Below, in pieces: positions 12,066 to 22,290 of a stretch of DNA of 64,000 nt. The first letter of the stretch is position 1; each line of letters starts with the position of its first letter. The position numbers and the translations under genes are program-made. The DNA comes from Microthyrium microscopicum (taxonomy: Eukaryota > Ascomycota > Dothideomycetes > Microthyriales > Microthyriaceae), in NCBI GenBank assembly GCA_010405405.1, contig MU004236.1:1556070-1620069 (forward strand), given 5' to 3'. The notes under the pieces are model-generated. The model was not told the DNA's origin. It made no database searches and saw only the letters and a program-made list of their open reading frames with translations.

Positions 12066-12930
12066 TTACAAAGTATCCTGCAGGAGCTTGTTCATTCGGG
12101 ACATCTTGGCAGCAACGCTGAGATCAATAGTACGGTCGCCAATCTCGACGACAAGTCCTCCTCTTATTTCTGGGTTGACCTACGTTATAATATTAGTATG
12201 CAACTTGAGACTGCGAGCATTGTAGCATACCTTTGGCACAACTTTGAGCTTTTGACCTTGCTCAACATACTTGCTCTTTCCAATAGCAGCCTCCAACTGT
12301 CTCAAGACCTTTTGCTCCAGAGGAACAGCACTTGTAACCACCAATTCGACCTCACCACGGTGCGCACTCATGAGCTGCGCAAACTTCTCGCACACACCCT
12401 CGAGCGCATTGAGACGGTTGTTCTCGGCTAATGTAGCAAGGAAGTTCTTGACCACATCGTTGGGCTGACCAGCGTGTTTTTGTAGCTCGGCAACGATTTG
12501 CTTCTTGTCGTCCACGGTCAGAGATGGTGCGGCGAGAACAAGTGGGAGCTTGGCATCCTTCTTGAAAACGGCATTGAGCGCCTCGATGGATTTAGCGGTT
12601 GGGTCGAGAGCGGAGGATTTGGCGGCGGCGGTGTACTGTGGAGCAGCTTTGTTAGCATTCATCTTGCGAAATATTTGTGCTTCCCGAGGTTATCTCGCTG
12701 TCCACATGAAGAAGGTATCGTTTTGTGATTTTCCTCAGAGCTCAAGGGAGACTCAATTGACATACCAGTGCACTAGCATAAGTTCCATCAACTCCATAGA
12801 GGGCGACTGGAGGTCGTGTTGATGATCCTGAAGCTGCCGCTGCGTAGGTTCGGATAATGGATCGAGGAGCGATTGGGCTTGACCGGGCAGCTTGCCGAGC
12901 AGCCTGAGCAGCTAGTCGATTGGCAAGCAT
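12066..12930 (-). CDS. ATP5: ATP synthase subunit 5 (OSCP), mitochondrial
   Basis: The oligomycin-sensitivity-conferring protein, 227 aa, is the peripheral-stalk subunit joining F1 to the stator of mitochondrial ATP synthase. Three exons; introns 12636-12765 and 12180-12230; all junctions in frame. The N-terminal ~30 residues (MLANRLAAQAARQAARSS) form an Arg/Ala amphipathic presequence. Mature sequence follows with the typical PVALYGVDGTYASALYTAAAK, a helical N-domain, the VTSAVPLEQKVLRQLEAAIG block, and a C-terminal end reading VNPEIRGGLVVEIGDRTIDLS. The length matches the family. The gene is followed downstream by an unknown gene on the same strand. Confidence 0.95.
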
Positions 12931-13320
12931 GTTTGGAGAAGTGTACAGCTTGGTAGAGAGGAGAAGAGGGCGGATTGAGATAGTTGTTGTAGACTGACTT
13001 GGTGATAGAGATGGGTTTCTTCAATTCGGCTTTTCATCGGCGGAAAGCCCCGACCAATGGCAGAGTCTGTGCGCTTTCATTTTCCGAAGAATTGAGAGAG
13101 AACTTCAACCAGAGCTCCTGTTTTCTAATTTATTTATTTTTGCGGAAGATTATTTTGCTGACGATTTCACAATTACAGAATGCGATTGTCACAATGTTTG
13201 TTCCAAAATGTGGTAGAGTATATGCCGTTGGCATCAATTCGCTAACTACAATACCCTTGATCATGCATTTCCTTTTGAACCAGGCCGAGCCAACTCCGTA
13301 GAGCCCAAATGAGAACGACC
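12931..13320. other. Intergenic, ATP5 upstream / RPS8 downstream
   Basis: 390 bp holding the ATP5 promoter and the RPS8 3' region. I see no further gene or clear motif. Confidence 0.5.
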
Positions 13321-14040
13321 TTACTTTCTCGTGGCACGTTGGTAGAAGGCGAGCTCTTCGCCCTCAAGGATGTATCCATCAACACGACCACTCTGACCAG
13401 GTCGAGACGCAACGATAGCGTACAAACGACCAGCCTCGAATTGCTTCTCCAATGCAGTATCCACCTTGCCGGCCTTTTGTCTCTCGGTATGCTTATTCTG
13501 CACGCTGTTGCTCTTCTTCTTGTCTGCGGCCTCGGCTTCGCCAGTCTTTTGCTGACGACGACGACCTAGGCTGACACCGTAGTGGGCTTCGTACCAGGTA
13601 CGGAAAGGAGCGGCATCGATCTGGATGACGGCGGATTTCGTGAGGGTATTCGTTCGGACGAGTTCGTTGTTCGATGGATGGTAGACGACACCAATGACAC
13701 GAGTCTTGCGGCTGACCGATTCACTACCCCAGCTGAAATTGCCAGAGTCGAGACGGAGAGCACGGAATTTTCGGTTGCCACCTCGGGTTCGCACCAGATG
13801 GATACGCTTTGGACCGATACGGGTGTTGGCCGCTTGACGACCTTTCTCGAAAGCTCTAGAGGAAATCTGTCAGAAGAGAGATTCCTTCGCATAGCATTTC
13901 GGGTTATTGCACATACCGCTTCTTGCGATAATGCGCACGCTTAGCACCAGTGGCTGCGCGTTTGTGACGGGAGTCACGAGAGATACTGTAGAATCGTTAG
14001 CATTTATCCTCATTGAAAAACAGTTGTGCAGATACCCCAT
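13321..14040 (-). CDS. RPS8: 40S ribosomal protein S8 (eS8)
   Basis: Cytosolic small-subunit ribosomal protein eS8, 202 aa. The first coding exon is only 5 nt (ATGGG, 14040-14036). The second is 13985-13917 and the third 13855-13321; introns are 13986-14035 and 13856-13916. Joined, the start reads [18 protein letters not shown], the diagnostic eS8 N-terminus. Further signatures are [19 protein letters not shown] and the C-terminal [16 protein letters not shown]. The upstream sequence contains a probable 5' UTR intron (GTAAGT donor at 14126, acceptor at 14059), common in fungal ribosomal protein genes. Confidence 0.96.
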
Positions 14041-14058
14041 GTTTGCAGATAGACCAGC

Positions 14059-14126
14059 CTGTAAGAAGAAAGTCAGTAAAGTTTACGGGTATTTTGGAAG
14101 ACGTCAGTCGTCTTTTGTAGACTTAC
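14059..14126 (-). other. Probable 5' UTR intron of RPS8
   Basis: A consensus GTAAGT donor (minus strand, starting at 14126) and a pyrimidine-rich TTCTTCTTACAG acceptor lie 19 nt before the RPS8 ATG. Size (68 bp) and position fit a leader intron. This is inferred from splice consensus only. Confidence 0.5.
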
Positions 14127-15257
14127 GGGTTAGAGACTGGGTGTTCAGCAAGCAATTGGTGAGTTTCGCGACGTTGAGTGGGATAAAAGTTGGAGGTCGT
14201 GAATATGGAGTCAATTTCTGAATTGTGTGGGCTGCCAAGATTAGGGTTGAAGACCTCAGGGCTATGCCAGATGCGCTAGACCATTTTGGGCTTTGCAGCT
14301 TGCTCCTAGAAAGCATTGGGCTGGGTTCGACCCAACCACCAACATCCTCGAAGTCTTCACTTTCGTGTTGAAACTGGCAGCAATATCGGGCTTAAGATAG
14401 CTGCCATACTTGTCCAGAGGAGGAGAAGCGCAACATCGCCCTTCAATGTCGTCCTATCCGCACTCTAGCAATTGCACAAGGCTAAGTTTCGCAATACCGC
14501 CATCCTTCCCGGTGCATACAGACTTCTCTCGCCCTCAACTCAGAATCGCTTAGAGTAGCCTGTTCTGTTGAAACTTGAGTGCTTCATATTTGGCTTAAGG
14601 AATGACGACTAGCGCAGAGTTCTAAGGCCTGCGTTATTTTTGCCATTTCGTCTTTCCTGCAGGTCCTTATGTGATGGGTACCTCTACTTCTCTATCAAAA
14701 TCCAACCTCCAAGCTACCAGCCGCCTTCACCTGTACGATTCTTCTCCGTCGATATCTAGCATTTTCCAGGTATACCGTCGAATAGTTCGTAGAGGTTGAC
14801 TCTGAGAAAGGCAGCCACGTTCTAATCTCCGAACGGGTCCCCAAAATAACTGAACGTGGCGTATTCACAAGGCTGGGGAAAGTTCAACTTTCCATGGACT
14901 GCTTTGCTATTCACCATGCATCATGGTGACTCGTGAGCATCTCATTTGTTGCTTGAATGCCCGAGTTTCTACAATTAAAGTCTACAACGGTAGACCTACC
15001 CGATATGCCACATGCGCCATCTTATGCTCGGAACCGGCTGGTGAGACTTCGCCAAGCATGATGAATTGCGCGCTCAAAATGTAGCAAAGAAAAGTGGAAC
15101 ATATCAGCCACTTTAGCATTCTAGCTGAGTTTCTAACCGCGATGAACTATATAAAGACGGTGAGTCGCATTGAGCGCAACTACATCTCTCTGCTCATATT
15201 CGCAAAATACAAAATCGGTCCCCAACCCACATACTAGTTCTACAACAAGTCACCAAC
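14127..15257. promoter_or_regulatory. Divergent RPS8/DUF7053-gene promoter; TATA box at 15148-15156
   Basis: The region between divergently transcribed genes. A perfect TATATAAAG lies at 15148-15156, about 100 bp before the ATG at 15258, with a pyrimidine/adenine-rich leader after it. A 17-bp perfect palindrome with a 3-bp centre, CACCATG-CAT-CATGGTG, lies at 14922-14938. I see no gene in the region. Confidence 0.5.
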
Positions 15258-15701
15258 ATGAAGGAAGCACCAACAACAACCATCACCACACCACTCCTTG
15301 AGGGTCTCGCACCAGAGAAGGTCATTGCGGTTTTCCACGATCACGATACTTATATCAAGGCCACTTGCCCCCAATTGATCGATTACAAGCTCGAATCCGG
15401 CGATGCTACATCAAAGAACGAGCCCGTCGTCTACAGCGTTACCGACAAGAAGCCAATGGGTCAAACTACATACAAGCTCACAATCGTCAACTTAGATGAT
15501 GGAGTCGACACGTTGGTCAATGCCAAGCCACCTGTTGGAACCCTTACAATCACTGGCGAGTGGAGAGTAACCGGAGGAAACATTGTTGAGAAGGTCCACC
15601 TTGACTGCAACTTTGTGATGAAGAAAATGGTCAAGAGCAATGTGGATTCTACTCATGGTGGACAACATCAGGAGCTAATGAAGATTGCGGCTGCGAAGTA
15701 A
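15258..15701 (+). CDS. DUF7053-like small protein
   Basis: A single-exon 147-aa protein resembling the fungal DUF7053 family, whose function is unknown and whose fold may be START/polyketide-cyclase-like (inference). Family-like features are the opening TTPLLEGLAPEKVIAVFHDHDTY, a YSVTDKKPMGQTTYKLTI strand pair, and a C-terminal HLDCNFVMKKMVKSNVDSTH block. There is no signal peptide or membrane segment. A strong TATA box ~100 bp upstream and an AC-rich leader suggest well-regulated, possibly high expression. Confidence 0.7.
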   Translation: MKEAPTTTITTPLLEGLAPEKVIAVFHDHDTYIKATCPQLIDYKLESGDATSKNEPVVYSVTDKKPMGQTTYKLTIVNLDDGVDTLVNAKPPVGTLTITGEWRVTGGNIVEKVHLDCNFVMKKMVKSNVDSTHGGQHQELMKIAAAK

Positions 15702-15992
15702 GGTGCAAGAGCATGGCATGAATTGAACGATGTTAATGGCTGGTTGGTGATGCGTTACGAGAAGTTATGCATAGCAGCATCTAAAATGGAAACCTGATTT
15801 GATGATGAGAAATACGCTCTGTCCAATACTTTTTCTCTACCAATTGATCACCATTGCGAAAGTTTCCTCATGAGGTAGAAACGATAATTGCATTATGGGG
15901 TATCTTAAATCAAATAACTTCTTTCTCACCACCGGGCAAGTAGCTTCTTCGTGGCGACGCCTCACCAAGACTCATATCGTCCATACCCTGCT

Positions 15993-16769
15993 TCATTTAC
16001 CGCCCATCTTGGGTTGGTGAGCATAGTATTTTCGATAAAGCACTATTGCTACGAGCAAGAGCAGAGCGCTTGTGATTGCAACCACGACGATAATTGCAAC
16101 TACCGTACTATTTGACATGGACATCATAGTATCGCCGCCATTGATTTCTGGGCCTGCAGATGCCGTTGGAGTCGGCGTAGATGATATAATAGAAGTGAGC
16201 AGCGTTGTTGGATTTGAGCCAGCTTGTGCCTTTGCATTGGTACAAAGTTGTTGAACTCCTTGACCTTTACTGAAGTATGAAAGGATAGAAGTTGAAGGAA
16301 CATTGCTGGCTGTTGCACACGCTGCTTGCGCTTGAGTCTGAACTGTTTGTATCCTGTTGCTCATTAGCTTTGATCGGTCAATGCGACAATTCAGGATGGA
16401 CATGTAATTGCAATGTATGACAAGGCTATTTCATAAACCAGTTCAAGTTATTTACTCCTGCTCCACACATATCATTCAATGGACAGCTCCCATTACGAAC
16501 AAATGAACAAGTCTATGCTCACCAGGATCACACACTCAAGTAGATAATACGTACCCAGTGATGCAGTCAGCTGAACAGGCGTTCATGGCCACAAAATCTG
16601 ATGCCTTGCATCCTGGAATTGTCTGTTGGTAAACTGAGAGACATGCTGGAGCCAGTCCAGATATTGGTGTTTGATCAAAGCTGCTCAAAGTATATGTCGT
16701 GGCTTGAGCGTACGCCAGAAAAGGACCCAAAACGAAGGTGATTGCCAAAGAGAATTTCAATTTTTTCAT
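15993..16769 (-). CDS. Small secreted/membrane Cys-rich protein with C-terminal TM segment
   Basis: A predicted 191-aa type I membrane protein. Exons 16769-16555 and 16353-15993; the 201-bp intron (16354-16554) has GT-AG ends and the junction reads ADCITG|GIQTV in frame. The N-terminus is a clear signal peptide (MKKLKFSLAITFVLGPFLAYAQ). The ectodomain has about seven Cys (ACLSVYQQTIPGC, MNACSADC, ACATA, LCTNA), recalling the eight-Cys layout of CFEM proteins, but the count and spacing do not fit CFEM strictly. A Ser/Thr-rich linker leads to a 23-residue hydrophobic helix (VVAIIVVVAITSALLLLVAIV) and a short basic tail. A surface sensor or wall-linked protein is plausible; its function is unknown. 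Confidence 0.65.
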
Positions 16770-18256
16770 TTTGAGTTGAAAGAATGAAGTCAAGAATCGG
16801 GCATGGAGGAAAGAAAGTAGATACAATAAAACAATATAGAAGAGAATAGTTAAAAGAGTGACATAGTTTGACAATATGGTTATCGACTGGGCGGCACAGT
16901 AAATATAGCAGTCACTGGAACAACCCGAGCTGTCATATTAGCCATATGGATATGATAGAAACTGACATGCAAAAAACAAATTACTCAGGAAACAAACTTA
17001 TCTCAAAACAAGTTACCCCGTCGAGGACTTGCCCAAGACATCTCCGTACAATGTACCTTCAATTCTCGCGAACCACTCAGCGAATCATTTGATCGTGGCG
17101 CCACAGCATCCAACCACCAAAGAGCCCGAGACCAGCAGCGTTTCGAAAATCCACGGCGTCCCAGGGAGAGACTTATTGCACCCCTGAGCGCTTGCAGTTT
17201 ATTGGTCCTTAGTAGAAACTCATTGAATCGGATTTTGTTTGGTTTTGTAGAACAGGATGAGCAGGATTCGACAGTTTGGCTCTAAAAAGATAATATTCAA
17301 GACAATATCAAAAAGCCCAGAGGTCCGGCATCGTAGTTTCCGTCTTGCCAATATTGCAAGACTCCTTGGTTCTTCTTGTCAGTGTGATCATCTGTAGTAC
17401 GAGAGGGATTTCCTTAGTTCGCATATTCTAAGAAGTAGTAAATGTTTCTGCATGCCAGGCCACGTTGACAGACATATCAGCTAGTACCTTACAGGTGCGC
17501 CTATCAAAGCCCGAATTAGGAGTGTTTTGAGGATCCACTGTTGTTCTGCATGTTTGGTGACCTGTCATTGACGAAATTACCGCTGTTTCTATATGGAAAC
17601 TGGCGCTCTGTCAGACCAACTCCTATCTCAAGCCACTATCACTACTTCAACTTGTTCAAAAGAGACTCTTTCATCGAGTTTCTAAAACAGCTTGGATCAG
17701 GAATTGTCACTAACATATCTTGAGATACCGTAAGCAACCAGTACAAATCAGGGCTCGTACTCTGTTTCAAGCAGCTAAATTGCCAGTATCTCCGTAAGCT
17801 CTAAAATATGGTTACTGTGCATGAGCGTGGGCCCTTGTGAAGGTCGTTGACTTCCGCTTTTGATCGACAGAGGAGATGGCATTGTCGATGCTGACATGGT
17901 GTTTGTTGTAAAACAACTTCCAGAACTCATTAAGAAATCTGAGCGACTATGGCGACCTTCGCATAGACATAAAACTGAAGGAGGAACAAGGCGCTTACTC
18001 GGATTTTTTTGCCAGATATCGAATCAATACTAGATTCAGTCAACAAGAAGGGCGAGGAGGATACCTCATCCTTCAGGATTACAGCTACCTAGCCAAAGGA
18101 ATAGTCATCCTAGTGGCGATTGAGCATACACTGCATGACTGCAAATCCATGTCTATTAGATCCTGATCCGCAATGAAGGTGAACAAGCAAGTGTGACCAT
18201 ATTACATGTATTCTCAGATACTATAATGAAGACTGCATGAGTCTCTTCAGGGTCTG
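16770..18256. other. Intergenic, no supported gene
   Basis: 1.49 kb without a convincing gene. A short plus frame at 17541-17723 has no support from composition or splice context. It includes the upstream region of the secreted-protein gene and the 3' flank of MGS1. Confidence 0.4.
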
Positions 18257-19843
18257 TTAGAGTTCCATGTCCGTACCATTGGCGAAATCGGGATCAACCA
18301 TGCTTCCTAGATGCTTTTCCTCTAGGAACTTGCGACCCGATAGCTTATCCGGCAGGTAAGTTTGCGAAACTTTACCATCCTCGTAGTTTGGATTGTATTT
18401 GTATTCCTTGCCATAGCCAAGCCCCTTCATGAGCTTTGTAGGTGCATTGCGCAAGTGCAGTGGAATCGGCAGGCCTGCAACGCCTGGTTCCTGGAGAGCT
18501 GCCATTGCGGCGTTCAACGCTCGATAAGCCTTAGTGCTCTTAGGTGCGAGTGCCAGAGCGACTGTCAAATGTGCCAAATTGATACGTGCTTCCGGCATCC
18601 CAATCTTCTCGCACGCAGTGTAGGCCGCAGTTGCCAAGGGGAGCATGGTATTATCGGCCATCCCAACGTCTTCGCTTGCAACAACAATGAGTCGCCGCGC
18701 AATATAGAGTGGATCTTCGCCAGATTGTAGCATTCTTGCGAGGTAGTAGAGCGCAGCGTCAGGGTCACTCCCTCGTATTGACTTGTGGAACGCAGATATC
18801 GTATCGTAGTGCTGATCGCCTGCTCGGTCATACACTAGAGTCTGGGTTAAAGACTTTTTGATTCCTTCGGCAGTCATTCCTTCACGTTCTGAAAGATCCA
18901 TGGCAATTTCCAGCAGATTCAATGCTGTACGAGCATCACCATCTGCAAAAGCAGCGAGATACTCCAACATCTGGGTATCAAGAAGTGAAGATTTCGATAT
19001 GCTCTCCTTCTCCAGCGCGCGTGTCATAATGGTAACAATATTCTCGTCTGTGAGTTTCGACAATGTAAAGGTTCGACATCGTGAGAGAAGGGCATTGACG
19101 ACCTTGAAGCTCGGATTTTCTGTCGTGGCTCCAATGAGAGTGATTTGTCCAGCTTCAACTGGTCCCAGAAATACGTCTTGCTGTGTTTTGGAGAATCTGT
19201 GAATCTCATCACAGAAAAGTATTGTCTTCCGCCCAGTAAGCTGCAGTTCGTTTCTAGCCTCAAGAAAGATCTTCTTGCAATCACTGACACCACTACTCGT
19301 CGAATTTATTTCCACAAAGCGACAACCTGCTGTATGCGCAATCAATCTCGCGATGGTAGTCTTTCCTGTTCCTGGCCCACCCCAAAGAATCATTGAAGGC
19401 ACGCGATTTGCCTCTACAAGGCCACGAATGACACCATTCTGACCAACAAGCTCTTGTCCGCACACTTCGTCCAGAGTCTTCGGTCGCATCCGCTCTGCTA
19501 AAGGCGCAGCCTTGGCCAAATGCTGTGTCTTCGTTCGCTTAGTAGCAGGTGTGACATCCTCGTCCATCCGATCGCCATTCTGGTCGGATGTGTCCAGCCT
19601 TCGTTTCACGCCATTATTGAGTGTCTGATATGAGGACGGCGGTACTGAACGGGCTTTCGGTCCTTGAGATTGCGTGGGTGTGAGGTCTGGCGCGCGCTTC
19701 GCCGAGGATGGTTGGAAAAAGGGGGAGACGTTTGGAGGGGATGGAATTTGCTCATTTAGAAGACCACTCTTGCATCCCGAGTCGATATGGGAATTTATGG
19801 CTGATTCTTTGACCTGTTGTCCACAGATTGGACAGTCAACCAT
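18257..19843 (-). CDS. MGS1: Mgs1/WRNIP1-type AAA+ ATPase
   Basis: A single-exon 528-aa AAA+ ATPase orthologous to yeast Mgs1 and human WRNIP1, which act at stalled replication forks with ubiquitinated PCNA. An N-terminal UBZ4-type zinc finger is visible (Cys4, Cys7, His19, Cys24). A ~90-residue disordered linker follows, then the ATPase core: Walker A GGPGTGKT near 155-162, Walker B FCDEIHRF near 211-218, sensor-1 IGATTENPSF and an arginine-finger region LLSRCR. The C-terminal tetramerisation part (MARINLAH-like MPEARINLAHLTVALA, PKSTKAY) and the final PIPLHLRNAPTKLMKGLGYG match the family. The ATG at 19843 is the first in frame. An intron-free gene of this length is unusual next to its neighbours but not odd for the family. 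Confidence 0.94.
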   Translation of the reverse strand: MVDCPICGQQVKESAINSHIDSGCKSGLLNEQIPSPPNVSPFFQPSSAKRAPDLTPTQSQGPKARSVPPSSYQTLNNGVKRRLDTSDQNGDRMDEDVTPATKRTKTQHLAKAAPLAERMRPKTLDEVCGQELVGQNGVIRGLVEANRVPSMILWGGPGTGKTTIARLIAHTAGCRFVEINSTSSGVSDCKKIFLEARNELQLTGRKTILFCDEIHRFSKTQQDVFLGPVEAGQITLIGATTENPSFKVVNALLSRCRTFTLSKLTDENIVTIMTRALEKESISKSSLLDTQMLEYLAAFADGDARTALNLLEIAMDLSEREGMTAEGIKKSLTQTLVYDRAGDQHYDTISAFHKSIRGSDPDAALYYLARMLQSGEDPLYIARRLIVVASEDVGMADNTMLPLATAAYTACEKIGMPEARINLAHLTVALALAPKSTKAYRALNAAMAALQEPGVAGLPIPLHLRNAPTKLMKGLGYGKEYKYNPNYEDGKVSQTYLPDKLSGRKFLEEKHLGSMVDPDFANGTDMEL

Positions 19844-20847
19844 GGCGAAAGATTGTTGCAAAGTTGCAGGTCGAAGGTGATGGTCAAAAGCGATGTCCAA
19901 TGATTATGAGCAGGGATCTGGAGAGACGCGATAGGCGGCCAAGCGGCCTCATCGCGTCTGTTACATGCATTTGTGACTTGCGCATTGATGCTCGACAACT
20001 TACAAGTGACTCTCCTTTCACCTTGTTTCTCACATAAATACACTTACAGCTTCTGTCTTCGTTGCAATGCCTTCTTCTGGAGAGGTGGCTGTCAGACGCT
20101 AGTATAGACCGCGAGAAGGCAAGATCTGTGCCAGCCAACGGCAACAGTTTCACCTGCGCTTATGCTGGATGAACACAGTCAGTTGAGTCTCTGTCGTACC
20201 TTTTAGAAACATCTTTGAAGACACCTCCGACTTCACTCTTTAAAACTTATACAGCCAACTGACGCGAAGGTGTTCGGCAGTACATATAGTAGTTGCCGTA
20301 GGTTATATAGACACTCAAGATGGGCAGCTTTGCGCTGAATATGTTGTATGAAGCTATCAGTAGCAGACTCAAACTATTGTAATTCAATGACAGTAAGTAT
20401 GGATATAACTCTCACAGCTATTGAACTTGACGTGGAGAGCTACCCCCACGCACATTTCTACAGGGGCTTTGTGCATGTTTGCAATGCGCATGTCCCTCAC
20501 CACCCGATATCGACCTCTGTTGTACAAGAAGCCCGGATTAAATAACCATTGATTCTCTATCAGGTCCATCCACTTCGAATTCTTCCTCTACTCTTCATCG
20601 TACATTAGTGATTTGAAAGAACAACGACGCCGACGACCCAGTACAGCATCAGTGCCTGCAACATTCGAGATAGCCACCACTTTCCCCACCAACGGTAGCG
20701 CAAGCTGGTCTTCAGTTCATTGTTGTTATCCAACCCATCGTTATCAGATCAAACCTCCGAAGCTTTCTCACCAGTCGACCAGTGTAAGCATCTATTCTTG
20801 ATATATTCAGAATACAGGGTTCAGCGCCTACCTGCAGAGATGGTAGC
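19844..20847. other. Intergenic, no supported gene
   Basis: 1.0 kb containing the MGS1 upstream region and the 3' flank of the next minus-strand gene. Short open frames on both strands look like chance. Confidence 0.4.
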
Positions 20848-21443
20848 TCAAACGCCACCCCAGGGCATTGTTCGGACATTTTCAATAGGATCTCTGGTAC
20901 GTACATCGCCGACGGTCACCTGCTTGTTCATGATTTGCCTTTCTTGCGTCTGAAAATACGATTTCCTGCCCCTCCTTTGGTCCACACAAATGCAAGCCAT
21001 GGAACTCTTGACCCACATGGGGACGTTTACGGATCGAGAAGAAATCATCCGAACCGGATCTCGGCGAGCCATTGCCGCGCCGATTCGGTAAGGCTGGTTT
21101 TTTGACGTCGTCTGTCCAAGCTTGCATTGCTTGTACATTTGGGAAAGCAAATTTCTGTTGCAGCGCCTTTGAAAATTGCTGAGCATACGAGCGAGATAAC
21201 GTTTGCATTTCATCGTTGTCGTGTCTTGTCTTATATGCTGCATGAAAAGAAGCGGTGAATGCAAGTACCAGATTCCTGATATCTTGGTCGGTGCCCGATC
21301 TATCATGCGCAGCTGAATCTTTGCTATATTTTGTACTCACTGGAAGCTTTTGGTGTCTTCAAACGCGGTCGGGATTCCGGAAGTCTAAACCTTCGAGGAG
21401 AAAGAGCAAAGCATTCAACAGGAGACGTGCTAGTCAGTCTCAT
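20848..21443 (-). CDS. Hypothetical protein, 165 aa, three exons
   Basis: A predicted gene that I do not recognise, reconstructed from three protein-like frames. Exon 1, 21443-21341, gives MRLTSTSPVECFALSPRRFR. Exon 2, 21282-20960, carries IRNLVLAFTASFHAAYK, a helical SYAQQFSKALQQKFAFPN segment and a basic/Ser-rich middle. Exon 3, 20919-20848, ends in DPIENVRTMPWGGV. The introns are 59 bp (21283-21340) and only 40 bp (20920-20959). Joined frames keep phase and no stops remain. There is no signal peptide or TM segment. The very short second intron and a CAAG acceptor for the first are the weak points, so boundaries may shift. Confidence 0.5.
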
Positions 21444-22290
21444 CTTTCGATAAAATAAATCCAGGAATCAAGGAACGAGCTGGCAAACACTCGAGAAGAG
21501 CAAAAGAGATTTGATACGGCTATCGCTATTACTTGCTTCCAAATTAGGACCGAGTTGCTGTCATTCGACTTAGTTGGCAGGAGCGATTGAATCCAGCACA
21601 ATCAGAGGAAGTCACTACCATCTACTTTGGAAGGAAACAGGTCGAATTGCACAAACGCATCTGGTCAGCTGGTCGCCAATTTGATTGTTGCTGGACTCTG
21701 CTTGCCTGATTGCTCGTTGGCAAGTGCTTGTTGGGTGTATGCGCTTCTACACTAGAGAGTCGAAAGTGGTATTCGAGGAGCTTCAAGCCTTGGGAGTCAC
21801 CAACGCAGTCTCCAACACCAACCATCCAAGTTATTCTGCTACATACATACAGACGGATCAAACAGTTGAGATCCTTGCTAGTCAATCAACGACACGCTTC
21901 CTGGCACGTGGGGCTTTAGATGTTATCTGGTCTTTCCGATCTGGAAGGCACGTTTCTATAGAGACTTAAGAGAGGAAAGAGCGTCAAACCTCAGGCTTCG
22001 CACAAAAACAATCAATCATCACGCAATTCGCTACATCGGAAAATCTTCTGCCCGAATCCGAACTCCAGTCCCGTCAACATCAACAGCTTTCACACAATCA
22101 CATATCACAGCTTCCAGTCGGTTATCGCCAGCTTTGATAGCCAGCCAGCCCGCCCTCTCGCTAGTAGATCCTTTGAATGTGTTAGAGTGCTCTTCTTTGC
22201 TACAGCAGATCACACCTGCGCCGGTCACTGCTCTTTCGTTCTACCGCGTCTACTTTGCATAACTCTTTGACTTCTTTCCTGTCCAAAATC
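21444..22290. promoter_or_regulatory. Divergent upstream region of the unknown gene and the PFK2/FBPase2 gene
   Basis: 847 bp between divergent starts. No gene is seen. The sequence before 22291 is rich in C and T, as is common in fungal leaders. Confidence 0.35.

Noticed and set aside
14310-14345. GGGTTCGACCCAACC, resembling a tRNA T-arm
   Set aside because: No matching acceptor stem or D-arm at the right distance; no tRNA could be folded around it.
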